Assembly (NCBI GenBank): GCA_959020415.1
Contig: CAUERX010000030.1
Span: 1-18,222 of the forward strand
Direction of reading: 5' to 3'
DNA from: an uncultured bacterium
GTDB lineage: Bacteria; Bacillota_I; Bacilli_A; RF39; UBA660
DNA: 18,222 nucleotides
The translations under genes and the position numbers were made by a program. This document shows positions 13,390-18,222 of the stretch, piece by piece (the first letter of the stretch is position 1; each line of letters starts with the position of its first letter). Below the pieces are notes generated by a model that did no database searches, had not been told where the DNA came from, and saw only the letters and a program-made list of their open reading frames with translations.

Positions 13390-14249
13390 CTTTTATAAGG
13401 ATTAATATGAATAATAATATGATCAATTCGCTTATCATAGTCTTTTAACTGAGCCTCGATATTATCTAAAATATCATGCGCCTCTTTCAAAATAATATCT
13501 TTATCCATACTTACCTCAGAAGTAACATGATATACCGGACCATACTTTAAAACAATTAACTCATCAATACTTTTAACCTCTTCATGTGCACTAATAATTT
13601 TTTTCAAAGCAGTCATATAATCATCATCTATTACTTGTTCTCCCAAAAGACCACTAAAATTTTCCTTAAGTATATTATATGCAATTCTTAATATTAATAT
13701 ACCAACAAGTACCATTGCTACCGAGTCAGCATAAGCAAATATACTATAAACTTTGCCTAACTGTGCAATTATAATAGAAAACAAAACTACTATTGAACTA
13801 ATAACATCAGAAAAACTTTCATTTCCTGAAGCCATTAAAATATTACTATTATACTCTTTACCCTTATTTAAAATATATCTAGCTAAAATCAGTTTAGCAA
13901 TAATAACAATAATGCCAACTATTGCTACATAAATGCTTGGAATAACCCGCTCTTCAGTAAGGGCATTATAAATAATAGTTATCCCCATAACCGCTACAAC
14001 TAAACCAATTGCAATACAAGTAATATATTCAATTTTACCATGACCAAAAGGATGTTTTTCATCCGCTGGCTTTCTTGACCATCTACTACCTAAAATTGCA
14101 AATACATCAGTTATTGTATCACTTAAAGAATGAAGTCCATCCGCAATAAGTGCTCCTGAAGCTCCAATTACCCCAAAAACAACTTTAATAATTGAAAGCG
14201 CAATATTAGTTATAAAACTATATAACAAAACGTTAATTGCCTTATTCAT
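13386..14249 (-). CDS. Cation diffusion facilitator family efflux protein
   Basis: A 287 aa membrane antiporter (CDF family, FieF/CzcD type) exporting divalent metals such as Zn, Fe or Mn in exchange for protons. Six membrane helices span about residues 5-195, followed by a cytoplasmic metal-sensing domain (ending IIIHINPYKS). The TM2 site is His40-x3-Asp44 (DGLHSLSD), and HPFGHGKIEY is the family's cytoplasmic loop. In TM5 the usual His-x3-Asp is Glu144-x3-Asp148 (NESFSD), so metal preference may differ from zinc. ATG 14249 is used because AAGGTGAT stands 5 nt upstream and overlaps the alternative GTG at 14258. It follows polA by 29 nt. Confidence 0.92.
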   Translation of the reverse strand: MNKAINVLLYSFITNIALSIIKVVFGVIGASGALIADGLHSLSDTITDVFAILGSRWSRKPADEKHPFGHGKIEYITCIAIGLVVAVMGITIIYNALTEERVIPSIYVAIVGIIVIIAKLILARYILNKGKEYNSNILMASGNESFSDVISSIVVLFSIIIAQLGKVYSIFAYADSVAMVLVGILILRIAYNILKENFSGLLGEQVIDDDYMTALKKIISAHEEVKSIDELIVLKYGPVYHVTSEVSMDKDIILKEAHDILDNIEAQLKDYDKRIDHIIIHINPYKS

Positions 14250-14278
14250 TATAATCACCTTGTATATTATATTCGTAA

Positions 14279-16861
14279 TTACTTGGCTTCGAACCAGTTT
14301 TTCCCGTAATTAATATCAACCTTTAACGGAACTTCTAATTCATAAACATTTTCCATAACATCTTTAACAATCTTTTTAACATCTTCAAGCTCATCTTCGC
14401 ATGTATCGAATATTAATTCATCATGAACCTGAATAATCATTTTACTTTTTAGTTTTCTTGCTTTAAATGCTTCATAAACTTTTACCATGGCTAATTTAAT
14501 AATATCTGCACTTGTTCCCTGAATTGGCGTATTTAAAGCAATACGCTCCCCACTTTGTCTAATCATATATACTGGATTTTTTAACTCAGTAATATTACGT
14601 TTACGATGAAATAAAGTTCGCACATATCCCTTTTCTTTAGCATCCGCAATCGTTTGATCCATATAATCTTTAATCCCTGGATAAGTTTCTAAATAAGTAT
14701 CGATAAACTTTTTAGCATCAACGGCTCTAATGTCTAAATTTTCGCCTAGTCCAAATCCACTTATGCCATATATAATTCCAAAATTAACAGCTTTAGCTAC
14801 TCTTCTCATTTCCGAAGTAACAAGCTCTATCGGTACTCCAAAAATATCACTAGCCGTTTTAGCATGAATATCTTTGCCTTCCCTAAATGCTTCTTCCAAA
14901 GCCGGAACTACAGCAATATGCGCCAAAATGCGAAGTTCAATTTGCGAATAATCCGCCCCTAAAATATAATCATTTTCTGGCACAAAAGCTTTTCTTATTG
15001 AACGGCCCAGTTCATCTCTAATCGGGATATTTTGTAAATTAGGTTCTACTGACGATAAACGACCAGTTCTAGTTAAATTCTGAGTATAAATAGTATGGAT
15101 TTCTCCATTATGAACATATCCCAATAATCCTTCAATATAAGTACTATATAATTTAGATAACCCACGATATTCTAAAACTTTTTCAACAATTGGATGTTTA
15201 TCGCGAATTTTATTCAAAACGTCAGCAGCAGTTGAATATCCATTTGTTTTTTTCTTTCCGTGTGGAAGTTCTAATTTTTCAAATAATATTTCTGATAATT
15301 GTTGTGGTGAAGATATATTAAATTCTTCGCCAGCCATATTATAAATGTCTTTCGTTAAAAGTTCTAATTTGATTTTAATATCTTCGCCCATCTCTAATAA
15401 TTTATCGCAGTCAACTTTAACCCCCGTGAATTCCATATCAGCTAAAACTGTTGCTAAAGGAAGTTCCACCTTTTTAAATAAACCAGTAACTTCGTCCTCT
15501 TGTAATTTATTTTCAAAAAACTCTTTTGTTTCATAAATAAATTTAGCCCTTAAAATCATACTCTTAATAATTTCTTCTTCACTTGGCATTTTTAAATGAA
15601 TAAATTTTCCATATATAGTTTCGTAAAAATCTAGTTTATAATCAATTTCATTGGCTAAATAAGCCATATCATCCTTAACATTATAATCAAGCAAAGCTCC
15701 TGCTATCATTGTATCAAAAACAACATTATCAATTTCTATTCCTAAATATTTAAGTGCAACTATAACCTTTTTAACATCATAAGTATATTTTATATTCTTT
15801 CTTAAAAAATCTGGATTTTGTTTAAGAACCTCTAATGGAATAAAATAACTAATTTTATCATTATATACGCCCATTCCAAGCACTGGAGCCAAATGGTAAT
15901 TAGCGCCAAACACTTCTAAACTAATGGCCACTTCTCCATCTATTTCAAGTTCTGAAACATCATTGATAACTTTTATATCAAGTTCCTTCTTCTCCTCTTT
16001 TTTATTCATTTTTTTCAAAAATGAGTAAAATTCTAATTCTTCATATAAATGATTGAGTTCTTCCATGTTAGGTTCTTTAATTTTAATATCATTGATATCA
16101 ATTTCTACTGGAACATCTCTTACAATTGTTGCCAAATCATAACTCATATAGGCATTATCTTTATCATTGAGTAACTTTTCTTTTAATTTTCCAGAAATAC
16201 TGTCGATATTTTCATATATACCATCTAAGGTTTTATACTCGTGTAATAATTTTAAAGCTGTCTTTTCCCCAACGCCTTTAACACCTGGAATATTATCCGA
16301 AGCATCTCCCATTAAGGCTTTTAAATCAATAACATTAATTGGTTTAATCCCATATTCTCTTTCAAAAGAATCTTTATTATACCTGATATAATCCTTTTGT
16401 TTTAATAATTTAATATCTACATCGTCACTAATTAGTTGTAGTAAATCCTTATCACTGCTTACAATTGTTCCAATATATTCCGAATCCTTATTACAATACT
16501 CACAAAAAGTTCCAATAATATCATCAGCTTCGTAATTATCTATTTCATAATATTTAATTCCCATCGCTGTCAATAATTCCTTGGCCAAAGGAAATTGAAT
16601 TTTAAGCTCGTTTGGCGTTTCCACTCTTCCGTCTTTATATACATCGTATTTCTCATGTCTAAAAGTTTTACCTTTATCAAAAGCTACAATAATATATTCA
16701 GGCTTCTCTTCATTAACTATTTTATTGATCATGTTCGTAAAACCAAATAACGCATTAGTTGGAAATCCCTTACTATTGTTCATAAAATTTCCAGCATAAG
16801 CTGTTGCATAGTAGCTTCTAAAAAGCAAATTATTTCCGTCAACCAAAATTATTTTTTTCAT
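14279..16861 (-). CDS. polA: DNA polymerase I
   Basis: Repair and Okazaki-fragment polymerase, 860 aa. The N-terminal 5'-3' exonuclease/flap domain (about 1-270) is complete: ILVDGNN (Asp8), NYEADDIIG, SSDKDLLQL and LMGDASDNIPGVKGVGEKTA. The middle exonuclease-like domain is degenerate: where active enzymes have D-x-E, this reads ISLEV, and the Asp is Ser, so proofreading is probably absent, as in many Bacilli. Polymerase motifs: A ADYSQIELRI (Asp637), B RRVAKAVNFGIIYG (Arg687, Lys690, Tyr698) and C VHDE (Asp814). It starts at ATG with GAAGGTGAT just upstream and an extended -10 promoter. The stop is 29 nt before the cation-efflux gene. Confidence 0.98.
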   Translation of the reverse strand: MKKIILVDGNNLLFRSYYATAYAGNFMNNSKGFPTNALFGFTNMINKIVNEEKPEYIIVAFDKGKTFRHEKYDVYKDGRVETPNELKIQFPLAKELLTAMGIKYYEIDNYEADDIIGTFCEYCNKDSEYIGTIVSSDKDLLQLISDDVDIKLLKQKDYIRYNKDSFEREYGIKPINVIDLKALMGDASDNIPGVKGVGEKTALKLLHEYKTLDGIYENIDSISGKLKEKLLNDKDNAYMSYDLATIVRDVPVEIDINDIKIKEPNMEELNHLYEELEFYSFLKKMNKKEEKKELDIKVINDVSELEIDGEVAISLEVFGANYHLAPVLGMGVYNDKISYFIPLEVLKQNPDFLRKNIKYTYDVKKVIVALKYLGIEIDNVVFDTMIAGALLDYNVKDDMAYLANEIDYKLDFYETIYGKFIHLKMPSEEEIIKSMILRAKFIYETKEFFENKLQEDEVTGLFKKVELPLATVLADMEFTGVKVDCDKLLEMGEDIKIKLELLTKDIYNMAGEEFNISSPQQLSEILFEKLELPHGKKKTNGYSTAADVLNKIRDKHPIVEKVLEYRGLSKLYSTYIEGLLGYVHNGEIHTIYTQNLTRTGRLSSVEPNLQNIPIRDELGRSIRKAFVPENDYILGADYSQIELRILAHIAVVPALEEAFREGKDIHAKTASDIFGVPIELVTSEMRRVAKAVNFGIIYGISGFGLGENLDIRAVDAKKFIDTYLETYPGIKDYMDQTIADAKEKGYVRTLFHRKRNITELKNPVYMIRQSGERIALNTPIQGTSADIIKLAMVKVYEAFKARKLKSKMIIQVHDELIFDTCEDELEDVKKIVKDVMENVYELEVPLKVDINYGKNWFEAK

Positions 16862-16877
16862 ATTATCACCTTCTATA

Positions 16878-16886
16878 ATTATAACA
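16878..16886 (-). promoter_or_regulatory. Extended -10 promoter of polA
   Basis: The minus strand reads TGT TATAAT (16886-16878) without a good -35. The start would be near 16871, leaving a very short leader before the GAAGGTGAT site. Confidence 0.5.
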
Positions 16887-16956
16887 TCTTTGTCTAATTA
16901 TTTATACAGTAAACTTAAAATCAAATGAAGAGAAAAATATTATTAAATTATAAAAC

Positions 16957-16984
16957 TTGAAAAATATTAAAAAGTTGATATTAA
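16957..16984 (+). promoter_or_regulatory. Promoter of the lipoprotein pseudogene
   Basis: TTGAAA (16957-16962), a 16 nt spacer, and TATTAA (16979-16984) preceded by TGA as an extended -10. A good AAGGAGAG ribosome binding site follows before the ATG at 17012, so the expression signals look intact although the gene is broken. Confidence 0.45.
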
Positions 16985-17011
16985 TATATTATCAATAAAG
17001 GAGAGAAAAAT

Positions 17012-17503
17012 ATGGAAAAATTAAAATTATAAAAAACCGGATTAGCTACTTTACTCGCATTCAGTCTAATCCCAAATGCATCAACCTTATCTGGATGTGA
17101 TTCTGATGGCTCTGAAAGTACTGATGAGCAAACTGAAGAGCAAATAACAGAAAAAGAAACTAAGGAATTATTTTATGCATATGTCCAAGAAGAAGATCAA
17201 ACTTATATCTTTGAACCATACACGCACAATTTATATTGCAGTTTCAAGGTAAAAAATAAGTTTAATCAAATAAAATCACCAGATGGATATGTATTGTTAG
17301 ATGCAGAAGTCTATTGAAATCATCATATTGTATATACCAATGTCGAAACTGTGGAAACCACAGCCACTTATAATCCTAACACAAAGACTGTGGAGTGCTG
17401 GCAACCAGGAACACCTATCGAACAAATTAATGAACCGTCTAAAGAAACATCTCGTCAAAAACATATACTAAAAATCAATAAAAGTTTAAAGCAAACCACT
17501 TAA
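17012..17503 (+). pseudogene. Lipoprotein pseudogene with two nonsense codons
   Basis: A 163-codon frame beginning MEKLKL, interrupted by TAA at codon 7 (17030-17032) and by TGA at codon 102 (17315-17317), otherwise open to TAA at 17501. Past the first stop it reads as a lipoprotein signal peptide: KTG, hydrophobic ATLLAFSLIP, then lipobox LSGC. An acidic linker (DSDGSESTDEQTEEQ) and a soluble domain with the cysteine-containing segments LYCSF and VECWQPG follow. A strong AAGGAGAG site, a promoter and a terminator overlapping the stop are intact. No alternative start lies between the TAA and the lipobox, so an exported product is not made unless the stops are suppressed. The family is not recognised; the length and charged linker suggest a small surface lipoprotein. 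Confidence 0.75.
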
Positions 17504-17515
17504 ATAAATAAGTGG
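17496..17515 (+). terminator. Terminator of the lipoprotein pseudogene
   Basis: A 7 bp stem (CCACTTA at 17496-17502 with TAAGTGG at 17509-17515, loop of 6) followed by CTATTTTATT; it overlaps the TAA at the end of the frame. Confidence 0.65.
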
Positions 17516-17542
17516 CTATTTTATTAATAAAATTCATTAAAA

Positions 17543-17561
17543 AAAACGCCTTAAGCGTTTT
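17543..17561 (-). terminator. Terminator of the DUF2798-like gene
   Basis: On the minus strand AAAACGC, a 5 nt loop and GCGTTTT (17561-17543), followed by further T, a GC-cored hairpin overlapping the stop codon of the gene. Confidence 0.75.
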
Positions 17562-18021
17562 CTGTTTGTACATATTTAAAACTAACTATTTTACTAAATA
17601 TTCCTCTAACCATCGGTCCTACTATAAATAATTGAAGTGGTAAAGCAAATATAAAAGAAAATCCGATATTAATTAAATAATTGGTTACAAAATGTGAATC
17701 AATTCCGCCTGACATAATAGTACCATACATCCCCATTAATAAAACCATTCCAATTACCATAAATAAAGTAATAAACAATCCTGTATACTGTGGCTTATTC
17801 TTAGCTAATTTAAAGCTTAATTTTTTAGCATTAGGATTTACTAAAAAGTAACTAATTACAAAAGCTACTATAAAAGTTGGTCCTAAACTTTTAAGCCAAA
17901 TAATCAGCGTATTTTCAGAAAGACCGTTGTGTAAAATCATATTGTAAGCACTCATAATTATACACATAAATGAACACATAATTAAAGAAAATATAAAATT
18001 TTCTTTTTTTGTTTTTGGCAT
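17551..18021 (-). CDS. DUF2798-like four-helix membrane protein
   Basis: A 156 aa integral membrane protein resembling the DUF2798 family (function unknown), recognisable by its duplicated layout: a helix with SFMCIIMSAYN, a loop with WLKSLGPTFIVAFVISYFLVNP, then a second copy with VLLMGMYGTIMSG and INIGFSFIFALPLQLFIVGPMVRGIF. Four helices lie near residues 8-28, 41-60, 78-100 and 117-140. The first frame ATG (18027) is only 2 nt from AAGGAGAG, so the next in-frame ATG (18021, 8 nt spacing), giving MPKTKKENF, is the likely start. Monocistronic, with its own promoter and terminator. Confidence 0.75.
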   Translation of the reverse strand: MPKTKKENFIFSLIMCSFMCIIMSAYNMILHNGLSENTLIIWLKSLGPTFIVAFVISYFLVNPNAKKLSFKLAKNKPQYTGLFITLFMVIGMVLLMGMYGTIMSGGIDSHFVTNYLINIGFSFIFALPLQLFIVGPMVRGIFSKIVSFKYVQTENA

Positions 18022-18052
18022 TTTCATCTCTCCTTTCTAAAAGCACCCTTCC

Positions 18053-18061
18053 ATTATAACA
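18053..18061 (-). promoter_or_regulatory. Extended -10 promoter of the DUF2798-like gene
   Basis: The minus strand reads TGT TATAAT (18061-18053); the -35 position is weak (TTACGA, 18081-18076), with an A-rich tract in the spacer. Confidence 0.55.
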
Positions 18062-18120
18062 CTTTTTTTTGTTTTTCGTAATATAAATTTTATAAAATTT
18101 TCTCACAAAGTATTATATTA

Positions 18121-18152
18121 AAAAAATGATTCCTTGCCACTCAGAAACCATT
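18121..18152 (-). terminator. Terminator of a gene beyond the right edge
   Basis: On the minus strand AAUGGUUUC (18152-18144) pairs with GGAAUCAUU (18133-18125), nine pairs including two G-U, around a 10 nt loop, followed by a U run (18126-18121). The G-U pairs form only in minus-strand RNA, which fixes the direction. No coding sequence is seen between it and the window end, so the gene or RNA it terminates would lie to the right. Confidence 0.5.
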
Positions 18153-18177
18153 ATTTTTTGTTAGCTCGACCGTGTAT

Positions 18178-18208
18178 AATCTAGTGTGTAAATAAAACAT
18201 ACTAGATT
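18178..18208 (+). other. 12 bp inverted repeat abutting a TATAAT box
   Basis: AATCTAGTGTGT (18178-18189) and ACATACTAGATT (18197-18208) form a hairpin with one G-U pair in plus-strand RNA, followed by TTATTT. It starts inside a TATAAT at 18175-18180. It could be a terminator, an operator at the transcription start of a rightward gene, or a bidirectional element; the window ends 14 nt later. Confidence 0.35.
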
Positions 18209-18222
18209 TTATTTATCAAAAA

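Noticed and set aside
12890..17503. Reassignment of TGA to tryptophan (Mollicutes-like code), suggested by in-frame TGA at 13094-13096 and 17315-17317
   Set aside because: TGG is used for Trp throughout, including yceD, polA and serS, and TGA ends bceR (ATGA overlap with the kinase), bceB, the 55-codon gene and the cation-efflux gene, where read-through would produce implausible extensions into promoters or neighbours.
17915..18106. 63-codon minus-strand ORF overlapping the DUF2798-like gene start
   Set aside because: Lies across the promoter and ribosome binding site of the supported gene in another frame; the translation has a random, Lys/Tyr-rich composition.
1..18222. CRISPR array, insertion sequence, prophage or tRNA genes
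   Set aside because: No regularly spaced repeats, transposase-like or phage-like proteins, flanking direct repeats, or cloverleaf sequences with a GTTCGA-type T arm were seen on either strand.

Overview
This is an AT-rich, gene-dense bacterial chromosome segment. It most resembles a low-GC Firmicute (Bacillota; Bacilli or Erysipelotrichia-like, possibly an uncultured gut lineage). The evidence is a seryl T-box leader ahead of serS, AGGAGG-type ribosome binding sites, TTGACA/TATAAT promoters (often extended -10), a Bce-type antimicrobial-peptide module, and the tmcAL / yceD / rpmF neighbourhood known from Bacillus. TGG is the tryptophan codon, and TGA ends bceR, bceB, the cation-efflux gene and a 55-codon gene, so the standard bacterial code applies. 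The species cannot be named from the sequence.

Layout, left to right. 1-373 has no gene. It holds a leftward promoter whose spacer contains a run of 17 G (minus strand), and a possible small RNA unit. 374-1057 (minus): rpmF and yceD. 1191-2868 (plus): a YbaK-type deacylase and tmcAL. 2861-5308 (minus): a puuD-like amidotransferase, mutM, and an alpha/beta hydrolase cut by an in-frame TAG. 5473-10292 (minus): response regulator, sensor kinase, a 55-aa membrane peptide, ABC ATPase, ABC permease and a second small membrane protein. 10380-11405 (minus): a zinc alcohol dehydrogenase. 11592-13390 (minus): T-box, a small unknown ORF and serS. 13386-16861 (minus): polA and a cation diffusion facilitator. 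17012-17503 (plus): a lipoprotein pseudogene. 17551-18021 (minus): a DUF2798-like membrane protein.

Most of the left and right parts are housekeeping: ribosome, tRNA modification and charging, DNA repair and replication. The coherent accessory system is the Bce-type module. A constitutive-looking promoter drives the regulator and kinase. A separate promoter, carrying an exact TNACA-N4-TGTAA inverted repeat just upstream of its -35 region, drives the transporter and two unlabelled small membrane proteins. This is the classic sense-and-detoxify wiring for cell-wall antibiotics such as bacitracin, nisin or cationic peptides.

The most unusual observations are the poly-G promoter spacer at the left edge (candidate phase-variable switch), the two small membrane proteins attached to the Bce transporter, the small ORF placed between a seryl T-box and serS, and three separate loci whose reading frames are intact except for nonsense codons.
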